Under the pieces are notes generated by a model, which saw only the letters and a list, made by a program, of their open reading frames with translations, ran no database searches and was not told where the DNA came from. Shown one piece after another: positions 1-6,316 of a stretch of DNA of 8,519 nucleotides. A program made the translations under genes and the position numbers. Source of the DNA: an uncultured Oscillospiraceae bacterium (lineage in GTDB: Bacteria; Bacillota; Clostridia; Oscillospirales; Acutalibacteraceae); contig CABUCT010000045.1 of assembly GCA_902490145.1 (NCBI GenBank), forward strand, positions 1 to 8,519, read 5' to 3'. The first letter of the stretch is position 1. Each line of letters starts with the position of its first letter.

Positions 1-1
1 T

Positions 2-790
2 ATTATTGCAAATGAAATGGGAGTAAACATTCGCGTAACCTCCGGACCGGCCATTGAAAAACCGGGCGATTTGGCGGCTTTGCTCACGAATCTTAACGAG
101 GGCGATGTGCTTTTTATTGACGAGATACATCGGATATCAAGAAATGTCGAAGAAGTACTTTATCCCGCCATGGAAGATTTTGCGGTTGATATAATAATAG
201 GAAAAGGCCCGTCCGCACGGTCGATAAGACTGGATCTGAACAGATTTACTTTGGTTGGAGCGACCACTCGTTCAGGTCAGCTCACGGCTCCGCTTCGTGA
301 TCGTTTTGGGGTTATACTCAGACTTGAGCTTTATACACCCGAACAACTTGCTCAGATCGTTACCCGTTCGGCAGGAATACTCGGTATTGATATTGATGAA
401 GACGGAGCGATTGAGATTGCTTCCCGCTCGCGTGGAACGCCGCGTATTGCTAACCGGCTGCTTCGCCGTGTACGTGATGTTGCAGAAGTGTTGTATGATT
501 CAAAAATAACTCTTGAGGTTGCTCAAAAAGCTCTTGACCGATTTGAAATAGACGAGCTTGGACTTGATGAATTCGATCGCCGAATGCTTACTACTATGAT
601 TCATAATTATTCCGGCGGACCTGTCGGACTTGAAACCTTGGCTGCTTCTCTCGGTGAAGAGGCAGTAACTATTGAAGATGTTTGCGAGCCGTATCTTATG
701 CAGCTTGGATTTTTAACCAGAACAACAAGAGGGCGTTGTGTGACCGAGGCAGCATATAATCATCTCGGGCTATCAATGCCCCAAAATTAA
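2..790 (+). CDS. ruvB: Holliday junction branch migration ATPase RuvB (5'-truncated by window edge)
   Basis: RuvB is the hexameric AAA+ motor that, with RuvA, moves Holliday junctions during recombination and repair in the cytoplasm. The open frame enters at base 2 and codes 262 residues. Compared with E. coli RuvB (336 residues, from memory), about 73 N-terminal residues including the Walker A loop lie outside the window. The ATG at 17 is an internal methionine, not the start. Visible landmarks are Walker B FIDEIH (113-130), the GATTR sensor segment (near 257-271) followed by LRDRFG, which carries the arginine-finger region, and the sensor-2 stretch RGTPRIANRLLRRVRD (about 434-481). The C-terminal winged-helix DNA-binding domain shows GGPVGLETLAA and TIEDVCEPYL, and ends in TRGR where the family usually has PRGR. 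No frameshift is seen. glmM follows after 23 bases. ruvA would be expected upstream but cannot be seen. Confidence 0.97.
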   Translation: MIANEMGVNIRVTSGPAIEKPGDLAALLTNLNEGDVLFIDEIHRISRNVEEVLYPAMEDFAVDIIIGKGPSARSIRLDLNRFTLVGATTRSGQLTAPLRDRFGVILRLELYTPEQLAQIVTRSAGILGIDIDEDGAIEIASRSRGTPRIANRLLRRVRDVAEVLYDSKITLEVAQKALDRFEIDELGLDEFDRRMLTTMIHNYSGGPVGLETLAASLGEEAVTIEDVCEPYLMQLGFLTRTTRGRCVTEAAYNHLGLSMPQN

Positions 791-813
791 AGAAACAGAT
801 TGGAGATATACAA

Positions 814-2130
814 ATGCCCAGACTTTTCGGAACAGACGGAGTGAGAGGAGTTGCCAACAGCGAGCTATCCTGTGACCTTGCAATGAAAATAGGACGTGCC
901 GCGGCAGTAGTGCTTGCGGGAGCCGGAAACAGCCGCCCCAAAATTCTTATTGGCATGGATCCGAGACTTTCTTCAAGTATGCTTGGTGCCGATGTGCTTC
1001 GAATCGGAGTTGTACCAACTCCTGCAGTTGCTTATCTTGTAAAAAAATACGGAGCAGATGCCGGAGTTATGATTTCAGCTTCTCATAATTCCTGTGAGTA
1101 TAACGGAATCAAATTATTCAGCGGAACAGGATTTAAACTGTCCGATGAACTTGAAGATAAGATTGAAGAATTGGTCAAAAACGGTGTTTATGACGAAGCT
1201 TTCCCGACGGGTGAAAACGTGGGACAGGTTATTGTTATGGATTCTGCTGCTGAGGATTATATTAAGCACGTGATTTCATCTGTTGATGAAAGATTTGACG
1301 GAATGAAAGTTGCACTTGATTGTGCCAACGGTTCATCTTCGGTAACTGCTGAGAGTCTTTTTTCAAGGCTTGGTGCAGATGTTAAGGTCATACATAATAA
1401 GCCCGACGGAATTAATATCAATGATAAATGCGGATCGACACATATGGAATCATTGATACAGTTTGTTAAGGACAACAAAATGGATCTTGGCTTGGCATTT
1501 GACGGAGATGCTGACCGGTGCCTTGCGGTTGACGCAGATGGGAAGATTGTCGACGGAGATATTTTGATTGCTATTGCCGCAAAGGCAATGAAGGATCAAG
1601 GAAAGCTAAAGAATAATACAGCAGTTGTAACTGTCATGTCAAACATGGGGTTTTGGAAGTTTGCCGAAGAAAACGGGATTGAAGTTAAGAAAACTGCTGT
1701 GGGAGATCGCTATGTTCTCGAAGAAATGCTTAAGAATGATTATTATATCGGCGGAGAACAGTCCGGTCATATAATCTTTCGTGAATATGCAACTACAGGA
1801 GATGGAGAGCTTACCGGTGTTCAATTGCTTTCAGCCATGAAAAAGAGCGGAAAAACACTCAGAAGAATGGCAGAAGTGATGAATATATATCCGCAAACTC
1901 TTAAAAATGTTATTGTTACTCCTGAAGGTAAAGCAGCTTTTGCAGACGATGAGGAAATTCAAAACACAATCAAAAATGTTGAAAATGAACTTGGGAGCGA
2001 CGGTCGAGTACTTGTTCGTCTTTCGGGAACGGAACCGAAAATAAGAGTCATGCTTGAGGGAGTCAATCATGACACCATTGACCGTTTGGCTGACAAAATA
2101 GTTGATAAAATAAAGGAAAGACTGCTGTAA
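814..2130 (+). CDS. glmM: Phosphoglucosamine mutase GlmM, with an apparent 11-residue internal deletion
   Basis: GlmM converts glucosamine-6-phosphate to glucosamine-1-phosphate, the step before UDP-GlcNAc for peptidoglycan. The 438-residue protein starts RLFGTDGVRGVANSEL. It has the catalytic phosphoserine loop SASHN (Ser90), the metal loop DGDADR (230-235), the sugar loop GGEQSGH (313-319) and the C-terminal phosphate-binding loop RLSGTEP (402-408), so all four active-site loops are present. GGAG at 802-805 sits 8 bases before the ATG. The odd point is that family members are about 445-451 residues with the serine near 100-102. Here the usual run IS..ML-(EGALVAGLLSI)-GA.V reads LSSSML-GADV, so 11 residues are missing between Leu57 and Gly58 (junction near 984/985) without loss of frame. 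The methyltransferase start overlaps the stop by one base (TAATG), suggesting translational coupling. Family assignment is firm; whether this copy is fully active is uncertain. Confidence 0.95.
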   Translation: MPRLFGTDGVRGVANSELSCDLAMKIGRAAAVVLAGAGNSRPKILIGMDPRLSSSMLGADVLRIGVVPTPAVAYLVKKYGADAGVMISASHNSCEYNGIKLFSGTGFKLSDELEDKIEELVKNGVYDEAFPTGENVGQVIVMDSAAEDYIKHVISSVDERFDGMKVALDCANGSSSVTAESLFSRLGADVKVIHNKPDGININDKCGSTHMESLIQFVKDNKMDLGLAFDGDADRCLAVDADGKIVDGDILIAIAAKAMKDQGKLKNNTAVVTVMSNMGFWKFAEENGIEVKKTAVGDRYVLEEMLKNDYYIGGEQSGHIIFREYATTGDGELTGVQLLSAMKKSGKTLRRMAEVMNIYPQTLKNVIVTPEGKAAFADDEEIQNTIKNVENELGSDGRVLVRLSGTEPKIRVMLEGVNHDTIDRLADKIVDKIKERLL

Positions 2131-2996
2131 TGAGAGCATCTTCAAATTGGAAAGATTACGAGCTTATTGATGCATCAAGCGGAGAACGGCTTGAGCGATG
2201 GGGCAATATTTTGCTTATTCGCCCGGACCCACAAGCTATTTGGAACACTCCAAAGAATGATCCGCGTTGGAAAAATGCTCACGCAAGATACTACCGAAGC
2301 CATACGGGCGGTGGAAAATGGGAATATTATAAAAAAATTCCCGATGTCTGGAGCATCAAATATCGAAATCTTAATTTTAATTTAAAACCAATGGGATTCA
2401 AGCATACAGGGCTTTTCCCTGAACAGGCGGTTAATTGGGATTTTTGCCGTGAATTGATTTCTGAGAGTGAAAAATCAATGAAGGTTTTAAATCTGTTTGG
2501 ATATACAGGAGCGGCAACACTTTCTTGTGCCGAAGCCGGAGCTTGTGTGACCCATGTTGACGCTTCAAAGGGTATGGTGCTTTGGGGAAAGGAAAACGCT
2601 CAGCTTTCGGGGCTTTCAGACCGAAAGATAAGGTGGCTCGTTGATGATTGCGTTAAGTTTGTCAAAAGAGAAATCCGCCGTGAAAATATTTATGACGGAA
2701 TAATTCTTGATCCGCCGTCATATGGAAGAGGTCCTTCGGGAGAGGTTTGGCAGCTTGAAGAAAAACTTTATGAGTTTTTGCTTGACTGCCGTCAGCTTGT
2801 AAACAAAGATTCAACATTTTTGGTGCTGAATTCTTATACAACCGGACTTTCTGCGGGCGTTTGCGGATATATGCTGAATGAAATATTTGCAAAGTCTTTG
2901 GGCGGAGAGGTAATATGTGACGAAATAGGATTGCCGGTCAGCAACAGTGGACTTGTTTTGCCCTGCGGAGCAACATCAATATGGATTAAAAAATAA
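2130..2996 (+). CDS. Class I SAM-dependent methyltransferase, RlmI-like (COG1092/PF10672-type), probable RNA methylase
   Basis: This is a 288-residue cytoplasmic protein that should transfer a methyl group from S-adenosylmethionine, most likely to RNA. The N-terminal part (about 1-100) has the conserved phrase DYELIDASSGERLERWG then IRPDPQAIW, typical of a family loosely annotated as RlmI-like or simply SAM-dependent methyltransferase. The Rossmann core follows: motif I VLNLFGYTGAATL (119-131), acidic motif II HVDAS (142-146), VDD (171-173) and the catalytic-site motif LDPPSYGRG (193-201). It lacks the N-terminal PUA RNA-binding domain of true RlmI, so the 23S C1962 target cannot be assumed. 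The ATG at 2130 overlaps the glmM stop codon by one base. No strong ribosome binding site precedes it, consistent with coupled translation. The ecfA1 ribosome binding site overlaps its stop codon. The family is confident; the substrate is unknown. Confidence 0.88.
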   Translation: MRASSNWKDYELIDASSGERLERWGNILLIRPDPQAIWNTPKNDPRWKNAHARYYRSHTGGGKWEYYKKIPDVWSIKYRNLNFNLKPMGFKHTGLFPEQAVNWDFCRELISESEKSMKVLNLFGYTGAATLSCAEAGACVTHVDASKGMVLWGKENAQLSGLSDRKIRWLVDDCVKFVKREIRRENIYDGIILDPPSYGRGPSGEVWQLEEKLYEFLLDCRQLVNKDSTFLVLNSYTTGLSAGVCGYMLNEIFAKSLGGEVICDEIGLPVSNSGLVLPCGATSIWIKK

Positions 2997-3000
2997 GGAA
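2995..3000 (+). promoter_or_regulatory. Ribosome binding site selecting the TTG start of ecfA1
   Basis: AAGGAA overlaps the stop codon of the methyltransferase gene and lies 9 bases before TTG 3010. The more upstream in-frame GTG at 2947 has no such site, would add 21 residues unlike any EcfA1 N-terminus, and would overlap the previous gene by 50 bases. Confidence 0.75.
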
Positions 3001-3009
3001 GAAAGACTT

Positions 3010-3855
3010 TTGGACGAGATAATAAACCTAAAAAATATAACATTCAGTTACAACGAAGCTGAGAATAACAAAAAAACGCTGCTTTTTGACCGATTGAATT
3101 TTTCAGTTGAACGTGGAAGCTTTGTTGCTGTGCTTGGGCATAACGGATCGGGAAAATCAACAATTTCCCGAATGCTTAACGGAACTCTTTTGCCCGACAG
3201 CGGAACTGTCACTGTAAACGGAATTGATACCGCTGATGAAAGTAACCAGTTAAATATTCGAAAAACAGTCGGACTTGTTTTTCAAAATCCGGATAATCAG
3301 ATAGTATCGACTATTGTTGAGGAAGATGTGGCGTTTGGACCGGAAAATCTCGGAATACCGAGAGAGGAAATTATTAAGCGTGTTGAAAAATCTCTGAAAG
3401 ATGTGGGAATGTATGAATATCGTACACACGCGACACACAAGCTTTCCGGAGGTCAAAAACAGCGTGTGGCAATTGCGGGAATCCTTGCAATGAATCCCGA
3501 ATGTATTGTGCTTGATGAAGCAACTGCAATGCTTGATCCAAGAGGAAGAGGAGAAATAATAGATATCGTACAAAATCTGAACAAAAAGTTTGGAATGACC
3601 GTTGTAATGATAACTCATTATATGGACGAGGCAGTTTGTGCCGATCGTGTGGTTGTAATGGAAAAGGGCAAAATAATTCTTGACGGAACGCCGAAAAAGG
3701 TGTTTGAAAATGCAAACCGTCTTGAGCAGACTGGACTCACGCTGCCTATTCCGTATGAATTGTCAAGAAAGCTTAAAGAGCGGGGAATTGAATTATCAGA
3801 TAAGCCGCTTACTGTGGATGAGTGTGTGAATTCACTTGAAAAATTACTGTCATAA
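3010..3855 (+). CDS. ecfA1: Energy-coupling factor transporter ATPase EcfA1
   Basis: EcfA1 is one of the two ATP-binding cassette subunits that power ECF importers for vitamins and transition metals; it works as a heterodimer with EcfA2 on the cytoplasmic side of EcfT. From the TTG at 3010 the protein is 281 residues, beginning MDEIINLKNITFSY, the usual EcfA1 N-terminus. Motifs: Walker A GHNGSGKST (43-51), Q-loop FQNPDNQ (Gln92), signature LSGGQKQR (145-152), Walker B CIVLDE (165-170) followed by ATAMLDP rather than PTAGLDP, and switch histidine ITHYMDE (His203). The ATAMLDP variant is characteristic of the A1 rather than the A2 subunit. The C-terminal tail (about 225-281) is the regulatory extension found in EcfA proteins. 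The gene begins 13 bases after the methyltransferase and ends 16 bases before ecfA2. An open frame extends upstream to GTG 2947, but I reject that start. Confidence 0.95.
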   Translation: MDEIINLKNITFSYNEAENNKKTLLFDRLNFSVERGSFVAVLGHNGSGKSTISRMLNGTLLPDSGTVTVNGIDTADESNQLNIRKTVGLVFQNPDNQIVSTIVEEDVAFGPENLGIPREEIIKRVEKSLKDVGMYEYRTHATHKLSGGQKQRVAIAGILAMNPECIVLDEATAMLDPRGRGEIIDIVQNLNKKFGMTVVMITHYMDEAVCADRVVVMEKGKIILDGTPKKVFENANRLEQTGLTLPIPYELSRKLKERGIELSDKPLTVDECVNSLEKLLS

Positions 3856-3857
3856 AA

Positions 3858-3863
3858 AGAGGA
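3858..3863 (+). promoter_or_regulatory. Ribosome binding site for the TTG start of ecfA2
   Basis: AGAGGA lies 8 bases before TTG 3872. An in-frame TAA at 3866-3868 sits directly upstream of that TTG, and no ATG or GTG occurs in frame before the Walker A loop, so a TTG start is effectively forced. Confidence 0.8.
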
Positions 3864-3871
3864 AATAAAAT

Positions 3872-4732
3872 TTGTCTATACTTGTTGCGGAAAAATTAAG
3901 ATATGTATACGGTGAAGGCACTCCCTTCAGAAAGAATGCGGTCACTGATGTCAGCTTTGAAATAGAAAAGGGCGAAATAGTCGGTATTATAGGACATACC
4001 GGCTCCGGTAAATCTACCCTTGTTCAAATGCTTAATGGACTTTTAAAACCCGAAAGCGGAAGAGTACTTGTCGGAGGAGAAGACATTTTTGCCGATCCCA
4101 AGAAAACAAGACTTTACCGGTTTAGAGTTGGAATGGTATTTCAATATCCTGAATATCAGCTCTTTGAAGAAACTGTCGAAAAGGACATCTCATTTGGTCC
4201 GATAAACATGGGACTTGACGAAGCTGAAATTAAACAGCGTGTTATTGAGTCAGCAGAGCTTGTGGGGCTTGATTTCGGTCTGCTTTCAAAATCTCCTTTT
4301 GATTTATCAGGCGGGGAAAAGCGTCGTGCGGCTATTGCCGGAGTGGTGGCAATGCGGCCGGAAGTACTTGTTTTGGACGAGCCGACCGCAGGTCTTGATC
4401 CTCGCGGGCGTCAGATGATTTTGGATATGATAAAAAATTATAATGAGAAAACAGGGGCATCAGTTATATTTGTTTCTCATAATATGGAGGATGTTGCCGG
4501 AATTTCTAATCGTGTACTTGTTATGAATAACGGAAAAAATGAAATGTTCGCTTCCCCGAAAGAGGTTTTTTCAAAGGCTGAAAAGCTGATTTCAATGGGT
4601 CTTGATGTTCCGAAAATCACAAGAATATTTTTGGAACTCAAATCAAGAGGAATAAAGCTTGACGATGGGATTTATACCATTGATGGTGCGGTAGACGAAA
4701 TTTGCCGTGTTTTAAACGGAAGGGGGATGTGA
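3872..4732 (+). CDS. ecfA2: Energy-coupling factor transporter ATPase EcfA2
   Basis: EcfA2 is the second ATPase of the ECF module, pairing with EcfA1 to drive substrate-binding S components through EcfT. The 286-residue protein begins at TTG with MSILVAEKLRYVYGEGTPF; the Y-Y-x-x-GTPF phrase is typical of the A2 subunit. Motifs: Walker A GHTGSGKST (41-49), Q-loop FQYPEYQLFEETV (Gln91), signature LSGGEKRR (145-152), Walker B VLVLDE (165-170) with the canonical PTAGLDPRG, and switch histidine SHNMED (His203). All residues needed for ATP hydrolysis are present. The last codons, AGGGGGATG, also contain the ribosome binding site of ecfT, whose ATG follows the TGA stop after a single base, so the two are very likely translationally coupled. 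The A1/A2/T order matches the classic Firmicutes group II ECF arrangement. Confidence 0.96.
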   Translation: MSILVAEKLRYVYGEGTPFRKNAVTDVSFEIEKGEIVGIIGHTGSGKSTLVQMLNGLLKPESGRVLVGGEDIFADPKKTRLYRFRVGMVFQYPEYQLFEETVEKDISFGPINMGLDEAEIKQRVIESAELVGLDFGLLSKSPFDLSGGEKRRAAIAGVVAMRPEVLVLDEPTAGLDPRGRQMILDMIKNYNEKTGASVIFVSHNMEDVAGISNRVLVMNNGKNEMFASPKEVFSKAEKLISMGLDVPKITRIFLELKSRGIKLDDGIYTIDGAVDEICRVLNGRGM

Positions 4733-4733
4733 G

Positions 4734-5564
4734 ATGCTTAATGACATCACTTTCGGACAGTTTTATCCTGCGAGATCAGTAGTACACAGACTTGACCCAA
4801 GAGTAAAAATAATTCTTACAGTTGCGTTTATTGTTTATACATTTGTTTCTAAAAATGCAATATCCCTTATAATTACAGCACTATTTTTGGGAATTTTTAT
4901 TGGACTTACTAATATACCCATTAAGATGTTTTTAAAAACACTTAAACCGGTTGCTCCCATAATAATATTAACATCTATTTTAAATGCTCTTTATGTTAGT
5001 AAAGGTACAGTTTTACTTCATTTTTGGAAAATTACCATTACAAGCGGCGGTGTTACGACAGCAATTTATATGTCGGCCAGAATATGCATTCTTATCATGT
5101 GCAGTTCGATTTTAACATACACAACTTCTCCCACCGAGCTGACAGATGCGATTGAAAGGCTGTTTTCTCCGCTTAAATGTATTAAGATTGATGTTCATTC
5201 ACTTGCAATGATGATGACTATCGCATTAAGATTTATTCCGACTCTTATTGAAGAAACCGACAAAATTATGAGTGCTCAGAAATCAAGAGGTGCGGATCTT
5301 GAATCGGGGGGGCTCACTAAAAGAGTTAAAGCACTTATTCCGATACTTATTCCCCTTCTCATATCGTCATTCAGACGTGCGTCAGAGCTCGCAGATGCTA
5401 TGGAATGTCGTTGTTATCACGGAGGAGAAGGACGTACGCGAATGAAACAAATGAAAACGGCTTACAGAGATTATGTAAGTATAATTGTTTTTGTATTGTT
5501 GCTTGGGATAATAATTTTTTCAAATAAATTTTGTGAAGGAATTATTTATTCATTGCTGGTTTAG
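4734..5564 (+). CDS. ecfT: Energy-coupling factor transporter transmembrane protein EcfT
   Basis: EcfT is the membrane scaffold that couples ATP hydrolysis by EcfA1/A2 to movement of interchangeable S components. The 276-residue protein starts LNDITFGQFYPARSVVHRLDPRVK, a hallmark N-terminus. Hydrophobic segments appear at roughly 25-38, 42-60, 70-88, 108-130, 200-213 and 247-263. The two cytoplasmic coupling motifs are present as SRG (184-186, in AQKSRGAD) and CRC (225-227, in MECRCYHGGEGRTR). Both keep the arginine that contacts the ATPases, though the flanking small residues differ from the textbook Ala-Arg-Gly. AGGGGG at 4721-4726 lies 7 bases before the ATG. No S component gene is adjacent, as expected for a shared group II module. 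The substrate therefore cannot be deduced from this locus. Confidence 0.95.
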   Translation: MLNDITFGQFYPARSVVHRLDPRVKIILTVAFIVYTFVSKNAISLIITALFLGIFIGLTNIPIKMFLKTLKPVAPIIILTSILNALYVSKGTVLLHFWKITITSGGVTTAIYMSARICILIMCSSILTYTTSPTELTDAIERLFSPLKCIKIDVHSLAMMMTIALRFIPTLIEETDKIMSAQKSRGADLESGGLTKRVKALIPILIPLLISSFRRASELADAMECRCYHGGEGRTRMKQMKTAYRDYVSIIVFVLLLGIIIFSNKFCEGIIYSLLV

Positions 5565-5572
5565 AGGTTTTT

Positions 5573-6304
5573 ATGAGATATTTACTCACTATAAACTATA
5601 TAGGTACAGCATATCATGGATGGCAGGTTCAGGAAAATGCCGTTGCAGTACAGCCTGTGGTGCAGGATGCTATTGAAAAGATCATCGGATTTCGACCGCA
5701 TCTTTCCGGATGCAGCCGAACTGATAGCGGTGTACACGCAAAAATGTATTGTTGCCACTTTGACAGTGCAAAAGAATTAGATCCTTTAAAACTGGTTGGA
5801 GGATTAAATCATTTTTTACCTTCGGATATCGGGGCATTGAATTGTAATATCGTGGCAGATGATTTTCACGCCCGATATTCTTGTAAAGCTAAAGAATACG
5901 TATATATAATTGAAAATTCTAAAGGCAGAGATGCTTTTTTTGAAAAACGTGCACTTCATTATCCTCATAAACTCGATGAAAAATTACTGAATAGGGCAGC
6001 ACAAGAATTTATAGGTACGCATGACTTTTCTTCGTTTTGTTCAGTTGGGGCAAAGGAAGGAGATAAGACCCGCACTGTAATGATTTCCGAGATTACAAGG
6101 CATGGAGATAAAGTGATATTCCGTGTTTGTGCCGATGGCTTTCTTTACAATATGGTCAGAATTATGGTCGGCACATTATTAAGGGTTGCAGAAAATCGTA
6201 TTTCTACTGAGGAAATACCTGTTATAATTGAATCCAAAAATCGTAAATATGCAGGACCTACAGCACCTGCACATGGACTTTATTTAAATAAGGTTTATTA
6301 TTGA
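5573..6304 (+). CDS. truA: tRNA pseudouridine(38-40) synthase TruA
   Basis: TruA isomerises uridine to pseudouridine at positions 38, 39 and 40 in the anticodon arm of many tRNAs. The 243-residue protein has the expected length and opens YLLTINYIGTAYHGWQVQ. The catalytic aspartate is Asp51 within GCSRTDSGVHA. Other family landmarks are ARYSCKAKEYVY (100-111), FIGTHDFSSF (147-156), ADGFLYNMVRIMVGTLL (187-203) and the C-terminal GPTAPAHGLYL (228-238). AGAGG at 5563-5567 overlaps the end of ecfT and lies 5 bases before the ATG, a rather short spacing. The gene follows ecfT by 8 bases. In many Firmicutes truA is followed by rplM-rpsI; here a gene for a membrane-anchored propeller protein follows instead. 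Confidence 0.96.
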   Translation: MRYLLTINYIGTAYHGWQVQENAVAVQPVVQDAIEKIIGFRPHLSGCSRTDSGVHAKMYCCHFDSAKELDPLKLVGGLNHFLPSDIGALNCNIVADDFHARYSCKAKEYVYIIENSKGRDAFFEKRALHYPHKLDEKLLNRAAQEFIGTHDFSSFCSVGAKEGDKTRTVMISEITRHGDKVIFRVCADGFLYNMVRIMVGTLLRVAENRISTEEIPVIIESKNRKYAGPTAPAHGLYLNKVYY

Positions 6305-6312
6305 GGCGGTGA
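6304..6312 (+). promoter_or_regulatory. Near-consensus ribosome binding site for the propeller protein gene
   Basis: AGGCGGTGA differs from the full anti-16S complement AGGAGGTGA at one base and ends 4 bases before the ATG at 6317. It overlaps the truA stop codon by one base. It is the longest Shine-Dalgarno match in the window, suggesting efficient independent initiation. Confidence 0.75.
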
Positions 6313-6316
6313 AAAA

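Noticed and set aside
17..19. ATG at 17 as a true start of RuvB
   Set aside because: The frame is open upstream to the window edge and reads IIANE, which continues the conserved RuvB sequence; the ATG is an internal Met.
2947..3009. Upstream GTG start giving a 302-residue EcfA1
   Set aside because: It has no ribosome binding site, overlaps the methyltransferase gene by 50 bases, and adds residues unlike EcfA1 N-termini; TTG 3010 has AAGGAA at good spacing.
3250..3715. Antisense open frames of about 113-122 codons opposite ecfA1
   Set aside because: They lie wholly within a well-conserved ATPase gene on the other strand, have no recognisable domains, and have low-complexity composition typical of antisense translation.
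4734..5564. A substrate-binding S component gene in this locus
   Set aside because: The only membrane protein of the ECF block has the EcfT N-terminus and both Arg coupling motifs; no second small six-span protein is present nearby.
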